Positions 1 to 5,367 of a stretch of DNA of 5,783 bases are shown piece by piece. The DNA is from Chroococcidiopsidaceae cyanobacterium CP_BM_RX_35 (GTDB lineage: Bacteria; Cyanobacteriota; Cyanobacteriia; Cyanobacteriales; Chroococcidiopsidaceae). Each line of letters starts with the position of its first letter. The stretch's first letter is position 1. The translations under genes and the position numbers were made by a program. The stretch lies in contig JAFAVL010000469.1 in the NCBI GenBank assembly GCA_019242465.1, positions 1-5,783 of the forward strand. The letters are read 5' to 3'. The notes below the pieces were generated by a model. It was not told where the DNA came from and made no database searches. It worked only from the letters and a program-made list of their open reading frames with translations.

Positions 1-502
1 TAGCAAGCCCAACTTTAACTTACCTCGCTTGCTAGAGTACGGAGAAATGATGGTGCAAGAACAACAGCGGGTGCAGAATCGACTCTTGGTAGAAGAGTAC
101 AACCAAGCCATGCGTCCCGGAACTAGGGGTGTCGTAAATATTGCCCCTACCCGTAATGCAGTCACCAATGGCACCGTGAAAGCTGACAATTCTAACGGAT
201 TCAAAGAGCAGGCGACGAGTGCGCAACTGAGCCCAGAAATACTGGAGCAAATCCGCCAAGTGCTGGCTCAGGACTACCGCATTGGTATTGAGCATGTAGA
301 CGAGCGCCGCTTCCGTACTGGCTCCTGGAAAAGTTATGCTTCAATGCAGCTTCAAGGAGAGTCAGAAGCGATCGCAGCTCTTGAAGCTTGCCTAGCTGAG
401 TATAGCAGCGACTATGTGCGGTTAGTCGGTATCGATCCGAAAGCTAAGCGACGGGTACTGGAAACAATTATCCAGCGACCAGGTGGGGTTGCTAGTCGCT
501 GA
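1..502 (+). CDS. rca: Ribulose bisphosphate carboxylase/oxygenase activase, C-terminal part with SSUL domain (5' end outside window)
   Basis: This is the C-terminal end of cyanobacterial Rubisco activase, the AAA+ ATPase that removes inhibitory sugar phosphates from Rubisco in the carboxysome. The frame is open to the left edge (first whole codon at base 2, reading SKPNFNLPRLLEYGE), so the TTG at 29 is internal and not the start; the ATPase core lies outside the window. Visible parts are the end of the AAA+ region (a segment like VQEQQRVQNRLLVEEYN, to about base 115), a Gly/Asn/Thr-rich flexible linker (about 116-225), and a Rubisco small-subunit-like (SSUL) domain from LSPEILEQIRQVLAQ (base 227) through RRFRTGSW, EAIAALEACLAEY and VRLVGIDPKAKRRVLETIIQRP. 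The same SSUL module occurs in CcmM; the AAA-like segment before a single SSUL copy makes Rca the better call. Only one cysteine is visible in the SSUL domain, and the position after SWKS is Tyr. Its stop is 2 bp from that of the convergent gene. Confidence 0.88.
   Translation, partial: SKPNFNLPRLLEYGEMMVQEQQRVQNRLLVEEYNQAMRPGTRGVVNIAPTRNAVTNGTVKADNSNGFKEQATSAQLSPEILEQIRQVLAQDYRIGIEHVDERRFRTGSWKSYASMQLQGESEAIAALEACLAEYSSDYVRLVGIDPKAKRRVLETIIQRPGGVASR
368..375. repeat. HIP1 octamer in rca
   Basis: An exact GCGATCGC lies in the SSUL-coding part of rca. HIP1 copies are scattered in both coding and non-coding DNA of many cyanobacteria. Confidence 0.85.
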
Positions 503-504
503 GT

Positions 505-1083
505 TCACGTATGAGGAAATTCGGAATTTTCAATTCCGAATTCCGAATTTGATTTGACATTCCACCGCCTGCCGTCGTGAATGAGCAGCGTCAGTTTAGT
601 AGCTGTAAATTCAAACTGCAACTGTCGTTGCTGAAATTCCGACCAGGCTACCATAAAGTTTTGCCGCGTCAAGTCCCGAAATGCGACAGTCATATGAGGA
701 GAAAATGTACGGGTTTTAGAAATCGGGTCAACAATCCCCAATGTGCCTTCAAGATCCGTCATTAGATCGGTTTGTAATGTCAGGAGCGCCTGAGTCTTAA
801 GCACATTAATATAAATAACGCGGGGTGGAAATGCTCCAAACCCACTGAGCGTAACTGGTACTGACTCTCGCCCATTTGCAAAATTACTCAGATACTGTTC
901 CAGTACCGACACTTGCTCGACTGACCATGCAAATGGTGGTTGCAGGGTGATGTGTGGTGGAGATCTCTGAGCGCTGCGACTGTCATAACGGTCGGCAAAT
1001 TCCTGCTTCAGCTGATTGACATAATCTTGAATAGCTGGCGGTGGCAGCAACGCAATAAAAAAGCGATATTTGACTGAAGCCAA
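505..1083 (-). CDS. 2H phosphoesterase superfamily protein (LigT / 2'-5' RNA ligase-like)
   Basis: The 192-residue protein carries the two HxT signatures of the 2H phosphoesterase fold: H44-I-T46 in SPPHITLQPPF and H130-M-T132 in FSPHMTVAF. These paired histidines catalyse cyclic-phosphodiester or 2'-5' linkage chemistry in the family (LigT, ThpR, CPDase). The real substrate in cyanobacteria cannot be told from sequence. The opening KYRFFIALLPPPAIQDYV is the usual first strand and helix. The start is TTG at 1083: an in-frame TGA lies three codons upstream and no ATG or GTG occurs before the first motif, so no other start is credible, although no clear Shine-Dalgarno is seen. The domain ends near LLIHDGRRW (about residue 174). 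The last 17 residues include NSEFGIENSEF, encoded by the intergenic-type repeat at 517-550, so the tail is probably not functional. The gene is convergent with rca and divergent from the YciI-like gene. Confidence 0.85.
   Translation of the reverse strand: MASVKYRFFIALLPPPAIQDYVNQLKQEFADRYDSRSAQRSPPHITLQPPFAWSVEQVSVLEQYLSNFANGRESVPVTLSGFGAFPPRVIYINVLKTQALLTLQTDLMTDLEGTLGIVDPISKTRTFSPHMTVAFRDLTRQNFMVAWSEFQQRQLQFEFTATKLTLLIHDGRRWNVKSNSEFGIENSEFPHT
517..550. terminator. Repeat-derived palindrome, likely bidirectional terminator between rca and the ligase-like gene
   Basis: A left arm AAATTCGGAATT (517-528) is perfectly complementary to AATTCCGAATTT (539-550), giving a 12-bp stem with a 10-nt loop. 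The first 11 bp also fit a nearer copy at 532-542, giving an 11-bp stem with a 3-nt loop. The right side consists of the heptamer AATTCCG in tandem (532-538, 539-545) plus AATT. It lies 15 bp past the rca stop and inside the last codons of the convergent gene. A terminator role is inferred from position and symmetry; no long T run follows on either strand. Confidence 0.5.
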
Positions 1084-1134
1084 GGGATTTCAGCGGCTAG
1101 AAACGGTAACTTTTTGACGAAGTCGAGCTGCGAT

Positions 1135-1154
1135 CCGCCGTGACAAAGCGGCGG
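1135..1154. other. GC-rich inverted repeat in the divergent intergenic region
   Basis: CCGCCG (1135-1140) and CGGCGG (1149-1154) form a perfect 6-bp stem with an 8-nt loop. It sits midway in the 132-bp gap between the divergent ligase-like and YciI-like genes. It could be an operator or a leader hairpin. I could not place a convincing promoter for either gene in this gap: a TTGACG occurs at 1165-1170 but has no good -10 partner. Confidence 0.25.
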
Positions 1155-1215
1155 TTGGAGTTCGTTGACGAGACAATTGTGAAGCGCAAAACACTACATC
1201 ATAGGATGCAAGGGA

Positions 1216-1482
1216 ATGCCTTGGTTTGTCAAGATTGAAGTCGGAATGGTCGATAAACCAATTTTTGATCAATATGTCGAGGCTCATAAGACCTACGTTC
1301 GGGAACTTATAACTAAAGGACATCAAGCCCGTACTGGCTATTGGGCGGCCAAAGGAGGCGGCATGATGATCTTCCAAGCAGCTTCGATGGACGAGGCAAA
1401 AGCAATTGTCGCTCAAGATCCTTTAGTAAAAAATGGCTGCGTCAAATACCAGCTACAAGAATGGCGGATTGTAGTGGAATAA
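1216..1482 (+). CDS. YciI family protein
   Basis: An 88-residue single-domain protein of the YciI/YCII-like fold (ferredoxin-like alpha/beta, usually dimeric). The family signature is visible: an early His (H24 in YVEAHKTYVRELI), a glycine-rich turn and strand (GGGMMIFQA, 48-55), a helix MDEAKAIVAQ, then D68-P69 in AQDPLVKNGCV and a closing strand YQLQEWRIV. In the family the His/Asp pair lines a putative active-site cleft, but no general reaction is established. The length is normal and the protein looks intact. ATG at 1216 is preceded by AGGA at 1203-1206 (9-nt spacing); the ATG at 1206 is out of frame. The gene stops 18 bp before the -35 element of the SRP RNA promoter. It is probably a stand-alone gene. 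Confidence 0.87.
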   Translation: MPWFVKIEVGMVDKPIFDQYVEAHKTYVRELITKGHQARTGYWAAKGGGMMIFQAASMDEAKAIVAQDPLVKNGCVKYQLQEWRIVVE

Positions 1483-1500
1483 AAGCCTCATACCCCGTTC

Positions 1501-1529
1501 TTGGTCAGACATGTTATCCTGGTTATAGA
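1501..1529 (+). promoter_or_regulatory. Sigma-70-type promoter for the SRP RNA
   Basis: A -35-like TTGGTC (1501-1506) and a -10-like TATAGA (1524-1529) are separated by exactly 17 bp. Transcription would start at about 1535-1537, which is where the base-paired 5' end of the SRP RNA is expected. An alternative -10, TATCCT at 1515-1520, fits the spacing less well. The call is by inspection only. Confidence 0.6.
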
Positions 1530-1540
1530 CCTGGACCCAT

Positions 1541-1548
1541 GCGATCGC
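1541..1548. repeat. HIP1 octamer within the SRP RNA gene
   Basis: GCGATCGC is the highly iterated palindrome of cyanobacterial genomes. Here it extends to a 10-bp palindrome TGCGATCGCA (1540-1549) located in the 5' arm of the SRP RNA. Confidence 0.9.
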
Positions 1549-1614
1549 AACGCCTAAACCTTGTCAGGACCGGAAGGTAGCAGCAACACGGGATGCTTGT
1601 GGTAGGCGTGGAAT

Positions 1615-1630
1615 CCGGGTCGCCCGGTTT
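1615..1630 (+). terminator. Possible intrinsic terminator at the 3' end of the SRP RNA
   Basis: CCGGG (1615-1619), loop TCG, CCCGG (1623-1627), then TTT. The stem is perfect but short and the T tract is only three bases. Its left arm overlaps bases that close the SRP RNA hairpin (GGG at 1617-1619), so the two folds compete. Read-through into the phasin-like gene 22 bp downstream is possible. Confidence 0.45.
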
Positions 1631-1651
1631 AAAGAGAGGAATGCAATTGCC

Positions 1652-2035
1652 ATGCCTGGTCTCGGAGATATTGTCCAAAAGGCGATTTACCTTGGTGTTG
1701 GGCTAGCTTCCTACGCTGGCGAGAGAGCAGGGGGAAGGTTAGGAGAACTAAAATCGCAAATTCAGAAACTCGCAGACGAAATGGTGGCGCGAGGCGAGAT
1801 GACAACGGAAGAGGCGAGAAGGCTAGTCGAAGATCTGATGAGACAAGCCCAGCAGTCCCCCACTGCTGCTGAATCCCCAGCCGAAAAACCCTCCTCAGAA
1901 CCACGTCGGATAGAAATTCTCTCAGATGAAGATGAACCGGAATCAGGATCGCAAAAGCCGCATGTGCAGAACTTGCGCGATCAGGTATTAGGACTACAGG
2001 AAGAACTACAACGGCTGAAGCGCGATCGGCAGTAG
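1652..2035 (+). CDS. Phasin-like (polyhydroxyalkanoate granule-associated-type) helical protein
   Basis: A 127-residue hydrophilic protein. Residues 1-68 are helical: a short apolar face (VQKAIYLGVGLASYAGERAG), then ELKSQIQKLADEMVARGEM followed by TTEEARRLVEDLMRQAQ. The pattern G-E-M-T-x-E-E-A-x-x-L-V-x-D-L resembles the phasin/PHA granule-associated family. Residues 69-104 are a Pro/Ser/Glu-rich, probably disordered linker, and 105-126 form a short coiled coil (VQNLRDQVLGLQEELQRLKRD). No catalytic motif or membrane segment is seen. Phasins coat polyester granules, but no PHA synthase gene is in view, so a general scaffold or surface-binding role is equally possible. The ATG at 1652 has a purine-rich GAGAGGA at 1634-1640 upstream; the ATG at 1641 is out of frame. 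It begins about 22 bp after the SRP RNA and is 33 bp from the next gene. Confidence 0.7.
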   Translation: MPGLGDIVQKAIYLGVGLASYAGERAGGRLGELKSQIQKLADEMVARGEMTTEEARRLVEDLMRQAQQSPTAAESPAEKPSSEPRRIEILSDEDEPESGSQKPHVQNLRDQVLGLQEELQRLKRDRQ

Positions 2036-2068
2036 ACAGATGACAGCGAATAAATGTGAAGATGTCGC

Positions 2069-2467
2069 ATGGAACAGTGGCAAAAAAATATTTTTGAAAT
2101 GCTAGAAACGTTGGCAGATGAAGTAGAGCGGTTCTTTTTAGGTGTCACTGAAATGGTAGACACGCTCTTCGAGATATCAGAAGAAATTACAGACCAAGTA
2201 CAAACCTCTATTGTCAGTGAAATTGACCAGTATTTGAACGATTTGGCTGAACCGCTCTTTGAGGTTTATTGGGAACTCGAAGAAGTGGTGGGTGAGATGG
2301 ATCAACCTTTTCCCTATGGAGTCGAACCAACACCAGAAGAACATCCTGCCTGTATCGGTTGCAAACATTACCATGGTCAAGTTTATGGTGGTAACTTGTT
2401 GGTTTGCGGGATGCATCCCTATGGTGTAGAAGCAGAAACTTGCCCTGACTGGCAACTGGAAGGATAG
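2069..2467 (+). CDS. Hypothetical acidic helical protein with C-terminal four-cysteine module
   Basis: I do not recognise a named function. The 132-residue protein has two parts. Residues 1-78 are a strongly acidic, mostly helical segment rich in Glu, Asp, Leu and Val, with no signal peptide. Residues 92-127 form a compact Cys/His module: H92, C95-x2-C98, H100, H102, C113, H116 and C125, with the strings [25 protein letters not shown] and CPDWQ. The CxxC-x14-C-x11-C spacing would suit a zinc or iron-sulphur site, which is inference only. I have the impression of similar Cys modules at the ends of other cyanobacterial proteins of unknown function, but I cannot verify this here. The start is ATG 2069; an in-frame ATG at 2054 is followed at once by TGA. 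The gene is 33 bp after the phasin-like gene and 43 bp before queF, so probably co-transcribed. Confidence 0.75.
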   Translation: MEQWQKNIFEMLETLADEVERFFLGVTEMVDTLFEISEEITDQVQTSIVSEIDQYLNDLAEPLFEVYWELEEVVGEMDQPFPYGVEPTPEEHPACIGCKHYHGQVYGGNLLVCGMHPYGVEAETCPDWQLEG

Positions 2468-2510
2468 TTGCCATAGCAGTGAGCTTTGCATTTCAACTCA
2501 GCCTCTGAAC

Positions 2511-2993
2511 ATGACAAACAACCCTAGCTCTCTGCCAAAGCCAGCTCCAGAATCTAAATCTGGTCTACAAATCGATAGTTCATCGGAGCTGTCTCCGAAT
2601 GCACCCCTGCAACTCAAGTATGGCGAACGCCAGATCGCCGAAGGGCGGATCATTACTTTTCCCAACCCGCGAGTAGGACGACGATATGATATTCATATTA
2701 CGTTGCCAGAATTTACCTGCAAGTGTCCCTTTTCTGGCTACCCTGACTTCGCCACAATCCACATTAGCTACGTTCCCAATCAGCGAGTGGTGGAGCTGAA
2801 AGCGCTAAAGCTTTATATCAATAGTTTCCGAGACCGTTATATTTCCCACGAGGAATCAGTTAATCAAATCCTAGATGATTTTGTTGCTGCTTGTGATCCC
2901 TTAGAAGTCAAGATTAAGGGAGACTTTACGCCCCGAGGGAACGTTCATACGGTAATTGAGGTATATCACCAGAATGTAGTAGGCACCGATTAA
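2511..2993 (+). CDS. queF: NADPH-dependent 7-cyano-7-deazaguanine (preQ0) reductase, type I (unimodular) QueF
   Basis: QueF reduces the nitrile of preQ0 to the amine preQ1 with two NADPH, the last free-base step before insertion into tRNA for queuosine synthesis (EC 1.7.1.13). The tunnelling-fold family signature is clear: catalytic cysteine C72 in [17 protein letters not shown], proton-relay Asp D79 seven residues on, the QueF motif [13 protein letters not shown] (95-107, E95 for substrate binding), and HEES at 113-116 followed by [14 protein letters not shown] (139-144) is also typical. At 160 residues with one T-fold domain it is the short YkvM-like form. The first ~33 residues are a Pro/Ser-rich extension that precedes the conserved [18 protein letters not shown]; no other start codon is available in that stretch, so ATG 2511 stands although no Shine-Dalgarno is evident. 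It is the last gene of the + strand cluster. A transposase fragment begins at its stop codon. Confidence 0.95.
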   Translation: MTNNPSSLPKPAPESKSGLQIDSSSELSPNAPLQLKYGERQIAEGRIITFPNPRVGRRYDIHITLPEFTCKCPFSGYPDFATIHISYVPNQRVVELKALKLYINSFRDRYISHEESVNQILDDFVAACDPLEVKIKGDFTPRGNVHTVIEVYHQNVVGTD

Positions 2994-3090
2994 AGTCATG
3001 CGTTCTGCCCTCATTCACGGCGGTACAAATAATCTGTCCCGTTTCAAACTCTACTAACAACTGCGCTTTCCTGGCATAGCTCTTCCCTAT
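2992..3090 (-). pseudogene. Remnant of an IS5-type transposase gene
   Basis: The minus strand from 3090 to 2992 reads as 33 uninterrupted codons containing GKSYARKAQLLVEF followed by [16 protein letters not shown]. This matches the pattern of cyanobacterial IS5-superfamily DDE transposases (a K-A-Q-L-L-V strand, then G-Q-I-I-C-T-A, then G-R-x-H-D-F), from the stretch between the first and second catalytic Asp. There is a stop codon just upstream (3093-3091) and the reading runs into queF antisense downstream, so only a fragment of roughly one tenth of a transposase survives. It cannot be active. The identification rests on recalled family patterns rather than a search. Confidence 0.6.
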
Positions 3091-3104
3091 TTATGCAAAA
3101 GGTC

Positions 3105-3136
3105 TACTATTGACTTTCTGGTGGTCGTGAATAGTA
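3105..3136. repeat. AT-rich inverted repeat between queF and ccs1
   Basis: TACTATT (3105-3111) is complementary to AATAGTA (3130-3136), with a further GAC/GTC pairing inside (3112-3114 with 3124-3126) leaving a GTG bulge. It lies 15 bp beyond the ccs1 stop and next to the transposase remnant. It could be a weak terminator for ccs1 or the decayed end of the inserted element. There is no T tract. Confidence 0.25.
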
Positions 3137-3151
3137 ATGTAAGAGGCGCTT

Positions 3152-4543
3152 TTAGGGAGCTGTAGCAGTAGGCAGCTTCTCAGCCTTGGGCAGATTGTTG
3201 AGCTGTGCCAAAATGTCTAGCATTTCCCGCTCAAAGGCAACCTGTGCTCGGTTGGTTTTACCACCTACATAAAGGTGCCCGTCTTTTTGCAGCGCCCAAA
3301 TCTGGGAATGGGAAACGTAACTCATAATGACGCCTAGCATGAGCAGGGCAAAGCCAGTATAAACAATGGGAATTCCCGGATCGGCTTTAATTTGTAATCC
3401 GGTACTGCCGACGACTTCAACAATTCTTAGCGTTACCCCATTCACCTTTGTCGCCATTCCAGGGCGGAGGGTATCAATCAACTGTCCCTTGACATCGTAA
3501 ATCAGTAGCATTCCCTGTAAGTCTCTTGCTAACAGGGAGACACCAGTGCTGAGATCAGGTTTTGTGGGAATCCAAGTTCCCCAGAGTCGCCCTTTGCCAT
3601 TCGTGTTTAGTGGTGCCATCGGTAGTTGCAAAACTGGGCTATTATTTAGCTGGAGGCGAATCGCAGCGATCGCCCAGTCGGTTTGATAGAAAGTTACGCC
3701 TCGGTAGCGTAGAGGCTCGTTAACATAAATCGTCTTGCGCTTTACTTCCGCTCCCTGACTATCCAAGACAGACATGTCGGAATAGAATTGGTCAATTCCT
3801 CCCGTTGGTGTGTAGTCAATCCAAAAGCGATTTACCCGCAAAGACCAATCTTTGGGAATCTGAGATGCGGCTCCAGGGCCAGCTTTTATGATATTTCTGA
3901 CCTGGAAAGTCTCACCACTAGGGACCATTTCTTGACCGACGAAACCAGTCATGGCTCCCCAGATTCCCCCTAGCAAAATAATTACGATCCCGACATGCAC
4001 AACAATAGGACCAAGGCGTCCAACAATGCCCTTACGGGCATATACCGTTCCCTCTGCCTCCGACTGAAACACCCGGTAGCGGCAATTCTGCAAGAGTGGG
4101 GTGAGGGACAAGAGCGAACCAGTATCGAGTTCAGCACTAAGAGCAAGTTTCTGAAATTGGCGGGGTTGATCGTAAAACTTCCAGCGCTGGGCGGCTTTTA
4201 GGGCTGGGAACTGGCGGGTGAAGGTACAAGCCGTTAAACTGGTGCCAAATAGAATCAGTAAAGCCAAAAACCACCAAGTGCGATAAACATGGTCCAATCC
4301 TAGCGTCAAGATCACCTTCCAGGTGAGGAAACCAAACAACGCTGGATGCTCGGGGTAGTTAGATTGGTAAAAGTCTACTGATTGTCCCTGTTCAAGAACA
4401 GTACCGCTAATGCTAAAGACAGCGATCACCAGCAGTAGCGAAATTGCTAGCCGTAAATCTGTTAGTATCGGCAATAGCTCTCTTCGCAAAAACTGCCCTA
4501 GTGACGCCGGGCTTGACTGTTTAGCTGAGTCTTGTAAAGTCAT
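3152..4543 (-). CDS. ccs1: Cytochrome c biogenesis protein Ccs1 (ResB family)
   Basis: Ccs1/ResB is one half of the System II cytochrome c synthetase; with CcsA it carries haem across the thylakoid or plasma membrane and ligates it to apocytochromes such as c6, c550 and cytochrome f. The 463-residue length is typical of the cyanobacterial form. Four membrane spans are visible: about 31-50 ([20 protein letters not shown]), two closely spaced at 70-85 and 90-107 ([15 protein letters not shown]), and 178-198 ([16 protein letters not shown]), followed by a large lumenal domain (about 200-390) and a last span at 391-411. H183 in the third-to-fourth span region is the expected conserved membrane His. 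[17 protein letters not shown] (274-290) is a ResB hallmark. SHSQIWAL follows the last span. Its ATG directly follows the ccdA stop (TAAATG), with no separate ribosome site, implying translational coupling. CcsA is not in the window. Confidence 0.95.
   Translation of the reverse strand: MTLQDSAKQSSPASLGQFLRRELLPILTDLRLAISLLLVIAVFSISGTVLEQGQSVDFYQSNYPEHPALFGFLTWKVILTLGLDHVYRTWWFLALLILFGTSLTACTFTRQFPALKAAQRWKFYDQPRQFQKLALSAELDTGSLLSLTPLLQNCRYRVFQSEAEGTVYARKGIVGRLGPIVVHVGIVIILLGGIWGAMTGFVGQEMVPSGETFQVRNIIKAGPGAASQIPKDWSLRVNRFWIDYTPTGGIDQFYSDMSVLDSQGAEVKRKTIYVNEPLRYRGVTFYQTDWAIAAIRLQLNNSPVLQLPMAPLNTNGKGRLWGTWIPTKPDLSTGVSLLARDLQGMLLIYDVKGQLIDTLRPGMATKVNGVTLRIVEVVGSTGLQIKADPGIPIVYTGFALLMLGVIMSYVSHSQIWALQKDGHLYVGGKTNRAQVAFEREMLDILAQLNNLPKAEKLPTATAP
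3666..3673. repeat. HIP1 octamer in ccs1
   Basis: An exact GCGATCGC lies in the part of ccs1 that encodes the lumenal domain, just after the FYQTDW motif. Confidence 0.85.
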
Positions 4544-5293
4544 TTAGTTAATAAGTCTGACGATTGGAATCCGAGATAGCAGCGAGAAGACGCCAAATCC
4601 CACCAACAGAGCCCCACTAACCGGGTTAATCCAACCAGACCATCGGCGTAATTCTAACAATTTTTTAATTGCAGCCGTGAAGGTCCCCGCTAAAATTAGT
4701 GGTGCGACGTAGCCAGCAGTGTATGACAGAAGCAAAGCGGCACCTAAAACCAAGTCTCGCGTCGTAGCAACCCAAGCTAGCAGAGTTGCTAGCACTGGGG
4801 TACTGCAAGGGGAAGCAACTAAGCCAAATGTCAAACCAATGAGATAGGAGCGCATCCCTTCCGGTAAGTCTGGCGAAATCCATTGTCCATTACCAAAGGA
4901 TGGCAACTGTAGGGGCAGAGCTTCCAGTAAGTTCAGCCCCATGAGAATAGCAATGATGCTAACCACGATTGGTAATCCTATCCCCACTTGACCATAGACT
5001 CGCCCCACCATTGCTGCCAGTATTCCTAACCCGGCCAAAGTCGTTGCCAATCCTAGAGAGAACCAGGTTGACGCCCATGCCGCTTGGAGACGAGTTTTGG
5101 CTTCATACCCGCCGATGTAGCCAATCGTAATTGGTAGCATAGAAAGCATACAGGGTGTCAGACTGGTGAGCAATCCAGCAGCAAAGATGGCGCCAATGCT
5201 AATCCAGCTCAGGTGGGTCAGTTGGGTCGAAACGAGAGTGTTAGCAAACTGTTCGAGTTCGTAAGCGAAGGATTGCAGAGTGAGGATAGGCAT
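4544..5293 (-). CDS. ccdA: Thiol-disulfide transporter CcdA (cytochrome c biogenesis protein, DsbD-like membrane domain)
   Basis: CcdA passes electrons from stromal/cytoplasmic thioredoxin across the membrane to a lumenal thioredoxin-like protein, which keeps the CxxCH motif of apocytochromes c reduced for haem attachment. The 249-residue protein has six hydrophobic spans at about 32-53, 75-96, 106-126, 149-172, 181-205 and 222-241. The two redox cysteines sit at the expected places: C48 in LTSLTPCMLSMLP (span 1) and C163 in GLVASPCSTPVLATLLAW (span 4), both in the PC motif of the family. The length suits the short CcdA form with no fused thioredoxin or DsbD alpha domain. ATG 5293 is preceded by an in-frame TAA and no Shine-Dalgarno. 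It is the first gene of the ccdA-ccs1 pair, a common cyanobacterial arrangement; the lumenal partner thioredoxin is not in view. Confidence 0.95.
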   Translation of the reverse strand: MPILTLQSFAYELEQFANTLVSTQLTHLSWISIGAIFAAGLLTSLTPCMLSMLPITIGYIGGYEAKTRLQAAWASTWFSLGLATTLAGLGILAAMVGRVYGQVGIGLPIVVSIIAILMGLNLLEALPLQLPSFGNGQWISPDLPEGMRSYLIGLTFGLVASPCSTPVLATLLAWVATTRDLVLGAALLLSYTAGYVAPLILAGTFTAAIKKLLELRRWSGWINPVSGALLVGFGVFSLLSRIPIVRLIN

Positions 5294-5322
5294 TTAGGGC
5301 GTGGAAGGCTGACTATGCTTAA

Positions 5323-5351
5323 ATTTTAGTTCATTTCCTCAGCCTCAACAA
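5323..5351 (-). promoter_or_regulatory. Candidate sigma-70-type promoter for ccdA-ccs1
   Basis: On the minus strand a -35-like TTGTTG (5351-5346) and a -10-like TAAAAT (5328-5323, five of six consensus bases) are separated by 17 bp within the 74-bp gap between the HEAT-repeat gene and ccdA. The predicted start near 5316 leaves a leader of roughly 23 nt. The -35 is weak (three of six). Read by inspection. Confidence 0.45.
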
Positions 5352-5367
5352 AGAGAAGCAACCAGCC

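Larger units (their letters stand above)
1535..1630 (+). ncRNA. ffs: Signal recognition particle RNA (4.5S, bacterial small type)
   Basis: The hallmark SRP domain IV sequence is present: GTCAGG (1563-1568), then ACCGGAAGGTAGCAGC (1569-1584) with the GGAA tetraloop at 1572-1575 closed by CC/GG. This is the Ffh (SRP54) binding site. The rest folds into the expected single long hairpin: ACGCCTA (1550-1556) pairs with TAGGCGT (1603-1609), ACC (1558-1560) may alternatively pair with GGT (1601-1603), and ACCC near 1535-1538 pairs with GGGT at 1617-1620. The length of about 96 nt matches the small bacterial type without an Alu domain. The ends are inferred from the promoter spacing and the terminal hairpin. 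The 5' arm contains a HIP1 octamer (1541-1548). The RNA with Ffh and FtsY directs membrane proteins co-translationally to the membrane. Confidence 0.93.

Noticed and set aside
29..31. TTG as the start of the rca segment
   Set aside because: The frame is open to the window edge and the upstream codons continue the activase-like sequence.
1165..1170. TTGACG as a -35 element for the YciI-family gene
   Set aside because: No acceptable -10 hexamer lies 16-19 bp downstream, so no promoter is claimed.
1090..1416. A 108-codon minus-strand reading frame with an Arg-rich end
   Set aside because: It runs antisense through the YciI-family gene, has no recognisable domain, and the + strand gene is well supported.
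1341..1580. A + strand frame overlapping the end of the YciI-family gene and the SRP RNA
   Set aside because: It is in another frame of a well-supported gene and ends inside a structural RNA.
1791..1819. Direct repeat GAGGCGAGA at 1791-1799 and 1811-1819
   Set aside because: It falls within the Glu/Arg-rich helix codons of the phasin-like gene and is explained by amino acid composition.
2054..2056. Upstream in-frame ATG for the four-cysteine protein
   Set aside because: The next codon is TGA.
2177..2491. A 104-codon minus-strand reading frame, with a second overlapping one at 2214-2474
   Set aside because: Both are shadows of the four-cysteine protein gene; their translations show no family features.
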